Positions 1 through 6,934 of a stretch of DNA of 27,011 bases are shown here, piece after piece; positions within the stretch are counted from its first letter, which is position 1, and each line of letters starts with the position of its first letter. The DNA lies in the NCBI GenBank assembly GCA_964559835.1, contig CAZLJE010000052.1, positions 1 to 27,011 on the forward strand, read 5' to 3'. The translations under genes and the position numbers were made by a program. The notes under the pieces were generated by a model. The model saw only the letters and a program-made list of their open reading frames with translations. It did not search any database and was not told the origin of the DNA. The DNA is from DAISJI01 sp964559835. GTDB lineage: Bacteria; Acidobacteriota; Terriglobia; Terriglobales; Acidobacteriaceae.

Positions 1-66
1 ACGTCAGATCACGAACCCGCCTTCCCCTGAGCCTTGCGCCATGAGCCCTGAGCCCCTTTCTTCTGG

Positions 67-150
67 TGTCATTCCGAGCGAGGACGCGGCCACAAGCGCG
101 GCCGGTTTTGCCGCGCTTGCCGCGTCCGAGTCGAGGAACCTGCATCATTC
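67..150. repeat. Interspersed palindromic repeat, copy A
   Basis: Begins TGTCATTCCGAG and ends GAGGAACCTGCATCATTCC. The centre folds into a long GC-rich hairpin: GACGCGGC plus AAGCGCGG (83-101, with a 3-base bulge) pairs with 111-126. It shares edge motifs with the copy at 197-296 (TGTCAT-CC-GAG at the left, a GAA/GAGGAACCT-type motif at the right). From memory, such elements are scattered through Acidobacteriota spacers. That recollection cannot be verified here. Confidence 0.65.
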
Positions 151-196
151 CCAGCCGACGCCCACACCCTGTCCCGCACCCGCGCTCTCCCCCGCG

Positions 197-296
197 TGTC
201 ATCCTGAGGCTGAGCGCAGCGCGGCCGAAGGACCTATGCATTTCCGGCCGCAATCCATAGATCCTTCCTCGGACTTACGTCCTCCTCAGGATGACA
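197..296. repeat. Interspersed palindromic repeat, copy B
   Basis: A 13-base perfect terminal inverted repeat, TGTCATCCTGAGG (197-209) and CCTCAGGATGACA (284-296), encloses a second imperfect inverted pair: CCGAAGGACCTATG on the left, and CATAGATCCTTCCTCGG on the right. The whole unit can fold into one long stem. There is no room for a transposase, so it would be a REP or MITE-like non-autonomous element. Confidence 0.75.
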
Positions 297-466
297 ATCA
301 CCAACAACCAGGTGCCGCATGAACAGCGTCGCAGACCCACTTCGGGCTAGTCTCAAAGTGGGAAACGAAATCGTTAAAAGAACCACTGGCGTTAACCGAC
401 ATCACCGACTCAGATGCCATGTCTCTCCTATGCTTTCCAGTTTCACTTCCATGCACAGGAGATGCC

Positions 467-1063
467 ATGAAGAAAGTAATCGCATTCATCGTCGTCATGT
501 TGTTGGCTACTGCCGCGTTCGGCCAGGAGAGCAAGGCCGAGGTCTTCGGCGGCTATTCGTTCACCAACGAGGGACTGTCGCCGTCGCTGAAGTCTGTCGG
601 TCTGGACCGCGTCAACGCCCACGGTTGGGACGCGTCGTTCGCCTATATGGTCAAGAAAGGATTCGGCATCAAGGCCGATTTCGGCGGCGCGTACAGCAAT
701 CTGAGCGCATCAGGCGTGAATATCGGAGACCTGAGCGTTCACACATTCCTGTTTGGACCGCAGGTCACGGTCCCCGTCAGCGAGCGCGTCGTGCCGTTCG
801 TGCATGCACTGTTCGGCGTGGCGCACGGCAAGTTCACCGCGTCGTCGATGGTGACGTCGGTGACCAGTAGCGTTGGGATTGGCTCCCTCGAAGCGAGCGA
901 CAATGTGTTCGCGATGAAGCTCGGAGGCGGCATGGACGTGCGGGTGCACAAGAACGTAGCGTGGCGCACCGAGGTCGGCCTGCTCCACACGCGCTTCGAT
1001 CTCGGCGACACCAGCTCGCAGAACCATGTGCAGCTGTCGACGGGAATCGTGCTGAAGTTCTGA
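467..1063 (+). CDS. Outer-membrane beta-barrel protein
   Basis: A 198-residue exported protein. Residues 1-20 form a signal peptide (MKKVIAF, then a hydrophobic core ending near AFGQ). The mature part begins with a motif like EVFGGYSFTNEG and alternates amphipathic strands with turns. It ends in Phe after a final strand (LSTGIVLKF), the usual C-terminal signature for BAM-dependent insertion. Size and pattern match small 8-strand OmpW/OmpA-barrel-like porins, but no ligand or partner is evident. The start at 467 is chosen over an in-frame upstream start at 419 because AGGAG (457-461) sits 5 bases before it and the signal peptide begins there. The gene is monocistronic, and its stop is followed within 8 bases by a heptamer-built hairpin. 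Exact family uncertain. Confidence 0.8.
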   Translation: MKKVIAFIVVMLLATAAFGQESKAEVFGGYSFTNEGLSPSLKSVGLDRVNAHGWDASFAYMVKKGFGIKADFGGAYSNLSASGVNIGDLSVHTFLFGPQVTVPVSERVVPFVHALFGVAHGKFTASSMVTSVTSSVGIGSLEASDNVFAMKLGGGMDVRVHKNVAWRTEVGLLHTRFDLGDTSSQNHVQLSTGIVLKF

Positions 1064-1070
1064 CGGTCGT

Positions 1071-1130
1071 TAGTCGCTAGTCTCTAGTCGCTAAAGCTAG
1101 AGACTAGCGACTGACGGCTAGCGACTAGTA
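1071..1130. repeat. Heptamer array forming a hairpin between convergent genes
   Basis: Plus-strand units TAGTCGC, TAGTCTC, TAGTCGC (1071-1091) are followed by the reverse-complement series CTAGAGA, CTAGCGA, CTGACGG, CTAGCGA, CTAGTAC. AGTCGCTAGTCTCTAG (1072-1087) pairs perfectly over 16 bases with 1097-1112 around a 9-base loop. There is no T-tract. The minus-strand HD-GYP gene takes its TAG stop (1125-1127) from inside the array. Read from either gene, the array has the same sense. It may act as a bidirectional 3'-end structure. Confidence 0.85.
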
Positions 1131-3188
1131 CGGAAACGGTTCGATCTTCCAGCGGTCCCAGACCTTGGCGTCGGTGAAGAGCTTGAAGAGGTTCTGGTCG
1201 ATGTTGCCGTCCTTCATCTCCATCTCGAGGATCTGGATGGCCTTCTCGACCGGGACGGCGCGCTTGTAGGGACGGTCGCTGGCGGCGAGCGCGTCGAAGA
1301 TGTCGCTGATGGTCATCATGCGCGTTTGCAGCGGGATCTCGGGCGCGTTGAGCTTGTTGGGATAGCCCTTGCCGGTCAGCTTCTCGTGATGGCTGCGCGC
1401 GATCTCGGGGATGTTGCGGATCTCGCGGGTCCACGGGATCTGGTTGAGGAAGTTAAACGTGTGCACCACGTGCGACTCGATCTGCAGGCGCTCGCTCTCG
1501 TCCAATGAGCCTTTGCGGATGGAGAGCAGGCGGACCTCGTCGGGATTGAGCAGCGACTGGTCGGCGCCGTCGAAGTCGAGGAAGTGTCGCGCGGCGATCT
1601 CGGTCAGCTTCTCGAAATTGCCTTCCGGCAGCACCGTCGGCTCGTTGGACTGGAGCACGGTCGAGAAGTAGGCGTCGACTTCCTTGAGCTGGTCGGCGAT
1701 CTCGGTATCGAACTGCCCGCTGCGCGCGAGGTAATCTTCGCGGCCCTTTTCGAGGACGTAGTCGAGCTTCCTCTGGAGCGACTCGACCTGCATGCTGCGC
1801 TTGACGAAGTGGAAGCGCTGCTTGATCAGCTCCAGTTGCGCCGGATAAAGCTTCTTGGCTTTGACCAGCACTTCCTCGCGCACGCCGACCTTGCCGAAGT
1901 CGTGCAGCAGGCTGGCGTAGCGGATCTCCTTCATCTGGTCGCGGGTGAAGCGGATCGCGCCGTAGATCGGATCGGTCGAGCGGTCGACGGTCTCGGCGAG
2001 CGCGACGGTCAGGTTGGCGACGCGGAAGGAATGACCGGAAGTGGTTGGATCTCGGGATTCGATCGCCGTGACCGCAGCCTTGACGAAGCCTTCGAACAGC
2101 TTCTGGATCGCTTCGTACAAGCGGCTGTTCTCGAGCGCGACCGCGGCCTGGCTGGCGAGTGACGTCACCAGTTCCTGCTGCCGGACGGTGAACGGAACGA
2201 CCTCACCGACGACCGCCGACAGCGAACTGAGCTTCGACTCAAAGTGGCGCTTGGCGTTGATCAACTGCACTACCCCGACGATGTCGCCCTTCTGGTTGCG
2301 CATTGGGACGGTGAGCATCGACTTGGTGCGATAGCCGGAACCTTCGTCGATCTTGCGATTGAAGGAGTAAGGAACAAGGTCCGGCAAGTGATACGCGTCT
2401 TCAAGGTTGACGATCTCGCCGGTCTTGACGACGTAGCCGGCGATCGACTGGTCGCTGATCTCCATGACGCGCTCGCGGAATGGGATCGTGACCGTATCGT
2501 TCTGCGCCAGCTTGAAGCGCAGGACCTTCTTGACGTGATCGGTGCGCGTGACGACCAGCTTGGCGCCACCGAATTCGGGCGCGGGCGCGGTTCCGGCTTC
2601 GGCGGGCAGCGCGGCGGGATCGGGCTGGACCTCCATCTCTTCGACGAGGTAGAGCGAACCGGCGTCGCTGCGCGTGATCTCGCGCGTCTTGGTGAGGATG
2701 AGTTCGAGGAGCTTTTCGGTGTCGTGCTCGGCGGAGAGCGCGGCGCCGATGGCGTTGAGCTCGCTGATCTCCTTGGTCGCGTAAGCCAGGCGCTCGTTCA
2801 CTTCGCGGCGCGTCTGGAGCAGGTGGATGTGGTCGAGCGCGTTGTCGAGCATGCGCTCCACCAGCACCGGCGGCGTGGTCGGAGGCAGGTAGCCGTAGAC
2901 GGCGCCGTCGAGACGCGGGTCGGAGAAGCGCTTGTCGGAGAGCGCGATAACCCGGACGTTCGGCGCGCGCAACGAAGCCTGGAGCTGGCTGAGCAGGCGC
3001 TCCGAAGAGACGATGACGATGGTCTCGGAGTCGCGGCCTTCGAGGTCGGCAAGCTTGAGGCGCGCGTAGCGCTGGATGCCCTTGAGCGCGCGGAATGCGG
3101 GCTCGTCGCCCTCGATGGCGATCACCGCCGGCATCGTGCGCAGGGCGCTGGAGACCGGAGGTCTTTCGGGAGTGGCCCGCGAGCTCAT
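1125..3188 (-). CDS. Pseudo-receiver, GAF and HD-GYP domain protein
   Basis: A predicted cytoplasmic cyclic-di-nucleotide phosphodiesterase. In numbering from the longer GTG frame at 3221, residues 30-130 look like a degenerate receiver domain, 150-365 are a GAF domain (IAGYVVKTGE, SMLTVPMRN, VVQLINAKR) and 375-690 are HD-GYP. The HD pair is LLHDFGKVGV (H440, D441), and the GYP signature is HHEKLTGKGYP (611-621), followed by SDIFDALAASDRPYK. About 100 residues are inserted between the HD motif and the segment beginning RKGSLDESERLQIESH (H584), where ordinary HD-GYP domains are nearly contiguous. The ATG at 3188 is preferred over GTG 3221 or ATG 3134, but none has a strong Shine-Dalgarno sequence. 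Divergent from the PilB-like gene. HD-GYP enzymes typically linearise c-di-GMP; activity here is inferred from intact motifs. Confidence 0.88.
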   Translation of the reverse strand: MSSRATPERPPVSSALRTMPAVIAIEGDEPAFRALKGIQRYARLKLADLEGRDSETIVIVSSERLLSQLQASLRAPNVRVIALSDKRFSDPRLDGAVYGYLPPTTPPVLVERMLDNALDHIHLLQTRREVNERLAYATKEISELNAIGAALSAEHDTEKLLELILTKTREITRSDAGSLYLVEEMEVQPDPAALPAEAGTAPAPEFGGAKLVVTRTDHVKKVLRFKLAQNDTVTIPFRERVMEISDQSIAGYVVKTGEIVNLEDAYHLPDLVPYSFNRKIDEGSGYRTKSMLTVPMRNQKGDIVGVVQLINAKRHFESKLSSLSAVVGEVVPFTVRQQELVTSLASQAAVALENSRLYEAIQKLFEGFVKAAVTAIESRDPTTSGHSFRVANLTVALAETVDRSTDPIYGAIRFTRDQMKEIRYASLLHDFGKVGVREEVLVKAKKLYPAQLELIKQRFHFVKRSMQVESLQRKLDYVLEKGREDYLARSGQFDTEIADQLKEVDAYFSTVLQSNEPTVLPEGNFEKLTEIAARHFLDFDGADQSLLNPDEVRLLSIRKGSLDESERLQIESHVVHTFNFLNQIPWTREIRNIPEIARSHHEKLTGKGYPNKLNAPEIPLQTRMMTISDIFDALAASDRPYKRAVPVEKAIQILEMEMKDGNIDQNLFKLFTDAKVWDRWKIEPFPY

Positions 3189-3514
3189 AGATGCATACGA
3201 CCGCGTGCGCGCGCGGGGCACACTTTACCCGGACGCTTTCGCGGTGCTAATGGGGAGAAACTATATCTCAGGTGCGCAGGGAAAAACACCAGAGCACAGT
3301 AAATTCCGCGGGTCGCGATCGGTACCACCTTTGGTGAACGAGCGCGGCGGAACCGGCTTGTTTTTCAGGGGCGTACATCCCGAAGGTGGAAAGGCTGTTA
3401 TATAATCCGCACCTCTCCCCCGGAGATAGCGAACGACCCGGTACAGCGACGCCGTGGCCTGGTTCTCGGCGGGCGCAGTCGCGTGCCGCCCATGGGCCAT
3501 ATTAGGAGGACCTG
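3189..3514. other. Divergent promoter region between HD-GYP and PilB-like genes
   Basis: Non-coding stretch between two divergent genes. Small open frames across it have no ribosome-binding site or recognisable product. It contains a CACC-TTT-GGTG mini-palindrome near 3326-3337, a perfect TATAAT at 3401-3406, and a GC-rich leader of roughly 100 bases before the strong ribosome-binding site at 3504-3510. I compared the leader by eye with c-di-GMP riboswitch signatures and saw no match. Confidence 0.5.
3401..3406 (+). promoter_or_regulatory. Candidate -10 box for the PilB-like gene
   Basis: Perfect TATAAT in an otherwise GC-rich region, 109 bases before the start codon. No recognisable -35 hexamer lies 15-19 bases upstream, so this may be an activator-dependent promoter or a chance match. 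It would give a leader of about 100 nucleotides. Confidence 0.4.
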
Positions 3515-5632
3515 ATGTCCACCACTGCGTATCCCAGTCCTTTGCCGAGCGGAGCCGCGGTTGCGCCCGCGCCTACACCTGCCCCCGCTCCCGGAGGCGC
3601 CGCCGATCAGCAGCCCCAGCACTTTTTGCAACGGATAAAGCTGTTCAGCGCGCTGTCGATCGAGGACTGCCAGCAAGTCGTAAGGCGCATGAAGCGGCGT
3701 GATTTTCCGCCGAACCAGATGATCGTGCGCGAAGGCGCGCCCGGCAACTCCATGTTCTTCATCACCGCCGGACTGGTGGAGATCCGGAAGAAAGACCCGA
3801 ACACCGGCATCGATTTCCTGCTCACCGAAATGGGCCCGGGGCAGAACTTCGGCGAAATGGCGTTGCTGACTGGCAAGCCCCGCACGGCGACAGTGACGTC
3901 GGTGCAGCCCACGACGTGCGCCGTCCTGGAAGAGCCCGAGTTTCGCGACCTGCTACTGCGGTATCCGAAGATCGGCCTGGCGCTGACGCGCATCCTGGCG
4001 GAGCGCGTGGAAGCCGCGAGCCAGCAGGTCGGCATCGAGTTCATCAACCTGGCAAAGGTGCAGGTGGACGCGCGCGTCCTCGGGCTGCTGCCGGAGCCGA
4101 TGATGGTCCAGCACAAAGTCATCCCGGTGGCGTTCATGAATAACCGGCTAACGCTGGCGATGACGAATCCGAACAACATCATCGCGCTCGACGACATCCG
4201 CCGCATCATCAAGGGCGTGATGATCGAGCCGGTGGTGACGACGGAAGACGACTTCCGCAAGTTCATGGGCGGGACGTATCGCACGCTCATGAAGAAAGAA
4301 GACGCGGCAGCAACCGGCAGTTCGACCGGAAAGATGCAGGCCATCACCGAATCGGGTCCGACCAAGACCGCCGACCAGCTCATGCAGGACCTGCAGTCGG
4401 ACATGATCGAGAAGCTCCAGGTCACCGAAGACCAGCAGATATCGGAAAACAAACAGGACCTGGTGGGCGCCAGCGAAGACGCGCCGATCATCCGCCTAGC
4501 GAACTCGGTGCTGGGACTGGCGATCAAGAAGGGCGCGAGCGATATCCACGTCGAGCCGATGGAGAAGGACGTCGTCATCCGCTACCGCATTGACGGCGTG
4601 CTGCAGACCATCCAGAACCTGCCGAAGAAAGTGCAGCTCGGGCTCATCTCGCGGCTCAAGATCCTTTCCAAGCTCGACATCTCGGAGAAGCGCCTGCCGC
4701 AGGACGGCCGCATCTCGGTGAACATGGAAGCCAAGCCCATCGACTTTCGCGTGTCAACAGTGCCGGCGAAGTGGGGCGAGAAGGTCTGCCTGCGTATTCT
4801 GGACAAATCCAACACCACGCTTGGGCTCGATAAAGTCATTTCGCACGAGCCGACGCTCAAGCTGGTGCGCGAGCTCATCAACCAACCGTACGGAATCATG
4901 TACGTCACGGGGCCGACCGGGTCCGGTAAGACGACGACTCTTTATTCCGCACTGGCCGAGATCAACGAGCCGGGCATCAACATCTCGACCGCGGAAGACC
5001 CGATCGAGTATGACCTGGCGGGTGTGAACCAGATCCAGGCTAATAAAGATATCGGGCTGGATTTTGCGCGCATCCTTCGCGCATTTCTGCGGCAGGACCC
5101 GGACGTCATCCTGGTCGGCGAAACGCGCGACAAGGAAACGGCGCACATCGCCGTGGAAGCGGCGCTAACCGGACACCTGGTGTTCACGACGCTGCACACG
5201 AACTCGGCGGCGGGATCGTTTACGCGACTCAACGAGATGGGCGTCGAGCCGTTCCTGGTGTCGTCGTCGACGATCGGCGTGATGGCGCAACGCCTGGCCC
5301 GCCGGCTGTGCAAGAACTGCAAGGAGCAGTACGAAGCCGAGGACGCGACCTGCGAGTTCATGGGATTGCCGCCGAAGTCGATCCTGTGGAAGGGCAAAGG
5401 CTGCGATGTGTGCAACGGCAAAGGCGTGAAGGGACGTATCGGCATTTATGAAGTCATGAAGATGAATGCCGAACTCCGGCAGATGGTTGCGAAGGGCGCG
5501 CTGACGGAAGACATCCACAACGCCGCGCTGCGCCTGGGTATGCTCGACCTGAAGAAGTACGCGGCACTGCTGCTGCTCAACGGCGACACGAGCGTGGAAG
5601 AAGTGCTGCAGGTGGTGAGCGTGCAGGAATAA
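3515..5632 (+). CDS. PilB/GspE-family motor ATPase with N-terminal cNMP-binding domain
   Basis: A 705-residue type IV pilus or type II secretion assembly ATPase with an unusual front end. A Pro/Ala-rich leader (1-35) precedes a CRP-type cyclic-nucleotide-binding domain (37-165). Its phosphate-binding cassette is well kept: FGEMALLTGKPRTATV (112-127), with R123. Residues 178-255 match only the second half of a GspE/MshE N-domain (LGLLPEPMM, VIPVAF, LTLAMTNPNN). The ATPase (315-700) has Walker A GPTGSGKT (466-473), Walker B DPDVILVGETRD (528-539), the HTNSA histidine box (561) and a four-cysteine zinc site (C599, C602, C630, C633). The start has AGGAGGA at 3504-3510. No other pilus genes lie nearby, so it would serve a machine encoded elsewhere. 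cNMP regulation of the motor is an inference. Confidence 0.92.
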   Translation: MSTTAYPSPLPSGAAVAPAPTPAPAPGGAADQQPQHFLQRIKLFSALSIEDCQQVVRRMKRRDFPPNQMIVREGAPGNSMFFITAGLVEIRKKDPNTGIDFLLTEMGPGQNFGEMALLTGKPRTATVTSVQPTTCAVLEEPEFRDLLLRYPKIGLALTRILAERVEAASQQVGIEFINLAKVQVDARVLGLLPEPMMVQHKVIPVAFMNNRLTLAMTNPNNIIALDDIRRIIKGVMIEPVVTTEDDFRKFMGGTYRTLMKKEDAAATGSSTGKMQAITESGPTKTADQLMQDLQSDMIEKLQVTEDQQISENKQDLVGASEDAPIIRLANSVLGLAIKKGASDIHVEPMEKDVVIRYRIDGVLQTIQNLPKKVQLGLISRLKILSKLDISEKRLPQDGRISVNMEAKPIDFRVSTVPAKWGEKVCLRILDKSNTTLGLDKVISHEPTLKLVRELINQPYGIMYVTGPTGSGKTTTLYSALAEINEPGINISTAEDPIEYDLAGVNQIQANKDIGLDFARILRAFLRQDPDVILVGETRDKETAHIAVEAALTGHLVFTTLHTNSAAGSFTRLNEMGVEPFLVSSSTIGVMAQRLARRLCKNCKEQYEAEDATCEFMGLPPKSILWKGKGCDVCNGKGVKGRIGIYEVMKMNAELRQMVAKGALTEDIHNAALRLGMLDLKKYAALLLLNGDTSVEEVLQVVSVQE

Positions 5633-5694
5633 CGGGGGATTAGGCGCTTGACACCTAACAATGCCGTGGGGGCGGGCAGCACGTTGGGCTTACT

Positions 5695-6264
5695 TTATAG
5701 TCTGTCGTCGATTAGATTGGCGAATTCCGTAGCGTGGATCAGATCGCGCAGTTTGGCGGTGACGTGCTTTGGGTGTTGTCCGATTGCCACTGCTTGCTCT
5801 TCAACCTTCAGCATCACTATGTCCGGATTCATATGGAACTGATGGACCAAGAATTCATCTGGATTTTGCCGGAGAATATCGTATTGCTTCAGGCAATCAG
5901 GAGGAAAGTCGCGCTCGTTTAGTGTGATGATTGCATTCGCGTGTCCACGAATTGCAGCGGCTAGGACATGCCGATCATTCGGGTCCGGAATGCATGTCAA
6001 TGCTCCAGGCATGTCATTTGGGACGATGACGCTAGCTTCGGGAAATGACTCTCGCATGAACTTGAGGCGGCGGTCACGCTGTGCCTGATTCTTGTTTAGC
6101 TTGGCCAAAACACCGTCGACCTCCCGGAGTATTTCTTCACTCCAGAGAGGTCGATAGAGTGCTGGTTCCTCCGCCAGTCGTAACAAGATGTCGCACAACG
6201 GCATTGGACCTAAAACGCAAGCATCAAGCAGTACGACGTACTCGTTATCAGGTGTCAGAATCAT
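5695..6264 (-). CDS. PIN-domain protein, probable toxin ribonuclease
   Basis: A 189-residue PIN-fold protein. The acidic residues expected for metal binding are present: D14 in VVLLDACVLGP, E43/E44 in WSEEILREVD, D94/D97 in IPDPNDRHVLAAAI, and D119 in AIITLNERDFP. PIN toxins of type II modules cleave RNA. The gene follows and overlaps by 17 bases an HTH protein gene on the same strand, the order expected of an antitoxin-toxin operon. Base composition is visibly richer in A and T than the flanking genes, suggesting acquisition by transfer. The C-terminal extension after residue 140 (MLKVEEQAVAIGQHPKH...) is longer than in minimal VapC proteins and belongs to larger PIN families. It could also be a non-toxic PIN nuclease. 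Confidence 0.85.
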   Translation of the reverse strand: MILTPDNEYVVLLDACVLGPMPLCDILLRLAEEPALYRPLWSEEILREVDGVLAKLNKNQAQRDRRLKFMRESFPEASVIVPNDMPGALTCIPDPNDRHVLAAAIRGHANAIITLNERDFPPDCLKQYDILRQNPDEFLVHQFHMNPDIVMLKVEEQAVAIGQHPKHVTAKLRDLIHATEFANLIDDRL

Positions 6265-6706
6265 CTATCTTGTCGTCATAGATCCCCTCTTCATACTCGG
6301 CACGCGCTAAATCATCGTGCGCCTTACGACGGGCAGCATCTCGCCGCGACTTGTAGGCTAAAACGTCACGAGCATAAACACGCCGATGCGTTCCAACCTT
6401 GTGAAAAGGGATCTCGCCTTTCTCAAGCAAATTAACGAGAAACTGCCGAGAGACTCCCAACATCTTGCTCGCGTCCATTGTCGTCAACTGTGCGTTGCTT
6501 TGGAGTATCGTTACGGAGCTACCCGCCTTCAACTCCGCGAGCAATCGGCATAGAAACGAGTACACGTTGTTCGGCAGAATTTCGGTTTTTCCATCTGGGC
6601 CCACAAGCTTTGCCGCGGCTTCCCGCAGCTTCTCGTACAGTTGTTGTATGTCTCGTTGGTCCTTTGAGAAAATCGGTACGTCGGCAGACGCAGTATGTGT
6701 AGTCAC
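6248..6706 (-). CDS. Excisionase/MerR-type HTH protein, probable antitoxin
   Basis: A 152-residue DNA-binding protein. Its C-terminal half carries a helix-turn-helix of the excisionase type: LTTMDASKMLGVSRQFLVNL, then a recognition wing (PFHKVGTHRRVYARDVLAYK) and a charged tail (ARRKAHDDLARAEYEEG). The N-terminal half is alpha-helical (QRDIQQLYEKLREAAAKL). It overlaps the downstream PIN gene by 17 bases, implying translational coupling and an antitoxin/autorepressor role. The GTG at 6706 is chosen because AAAGGA lies about 10 bases upstream. The frame stays open to a TTG at 6817 (ATG at 6808), but that extra 37-residue segment has no ribosome-binding site and looks non-coding. Low GC like its partner. 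Confidence 0.78.
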   Translation of the reverse strand: MTTHTASADVPIFSKDQRDIQQLYEKLREAAAKLVGPDGKTEILPNNVYSFLCRLLAELKAGSSVTILQSNAQLTTMDASKMLGVSRQFLVNLLEKGEIPFHKVGTHRRVYARDVLAYKSRRDAARRKAHDDLARAEYEEGIYDDKIDDSDT

Positions 6707-6898
6707 GGGCTGTCCATCCTTTCTCCGGCGGTTCTTCCGAATCCGCAGCTCGCCCTTGCACCGTGGCTCTTGGTTAGACGCTACAAGCGCTACATATGCC
6801 GCAAACATATCGCACAAACGCTAGAAACGCAACAAGCTTTACCTCATCACGGTTTGTCCTGCATCTCGTGAAAACGAATGTTGACCAGAATCTCTTCT

Positions 6899-6930
6899 GA
6901 TCCGCATTCATCTGCGTTGATCCGCGGCTG
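6899..6930. repeat. Decamer tandem repeat beside the Dcp stop codon
   Basis: Three degenerate 10-base units, ATCCGCATTC, ATCTGCGTTG, ATCCGCGGCT (6900-6929), end 5 bases beyond the stop codon of the minus-strand M3 peptidase gene. The rest of the 6707-6934 spacer shows nothing recognisable apart from the disputed N-terminal extension of the HTH gene. Confidence 0.65.
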
Positions 6931-6934
6931 AGTG

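Larger units (their letters stand above)
1..466. other. Gene-free spacer at the left edge with repeats
   Basis: No convincing gene lies in this stretch. The open frames here translate to Pro/Ala/Ser-rich sequence that runs through two palindromic repeats, a typical repeat artefact. It holds two long interspersed palindromes (67-150 and 197-296) and, nearer the next gene, a small inverted repeat, CCCACTT (336-342) with AAGTGGG (356-362). That inverted repeat could be an operator or leader hairpin for the barrel gene starting at 467. No convincing -35/-10 pair is visible. Confidence 0.6.

Noticed and set aside
41..322. 93-residue open frame at the left edge
   Set aside because: It runs through two palindromic repeats, has Pro/Ala/Ser-rich low-complexity sequence (such as CHPEAERSAAEGPMHF) typical of translated repeats, and lacks a ribosome-binding site.
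1061..1130. Ordinary rho-independent terminator at the heptamer hairpin
   Set aside because: The stem is strong but no T-tract follows on either strand, so a standard intrinsic terminator call is not supported.
2244..3302. 352-codon plus-strand open frame opposite the HD-GYP gene
   Set aside because: Antisense shadow, Asp/Arg/Gly-biased, no start signal.
3407..3514. c-di-GMP riboswitch before the PilB-like gene
   Set aside because: The leader is GC-rich and about 100 bases long, but lacks the conserved GEMM core elements when compared by eye.
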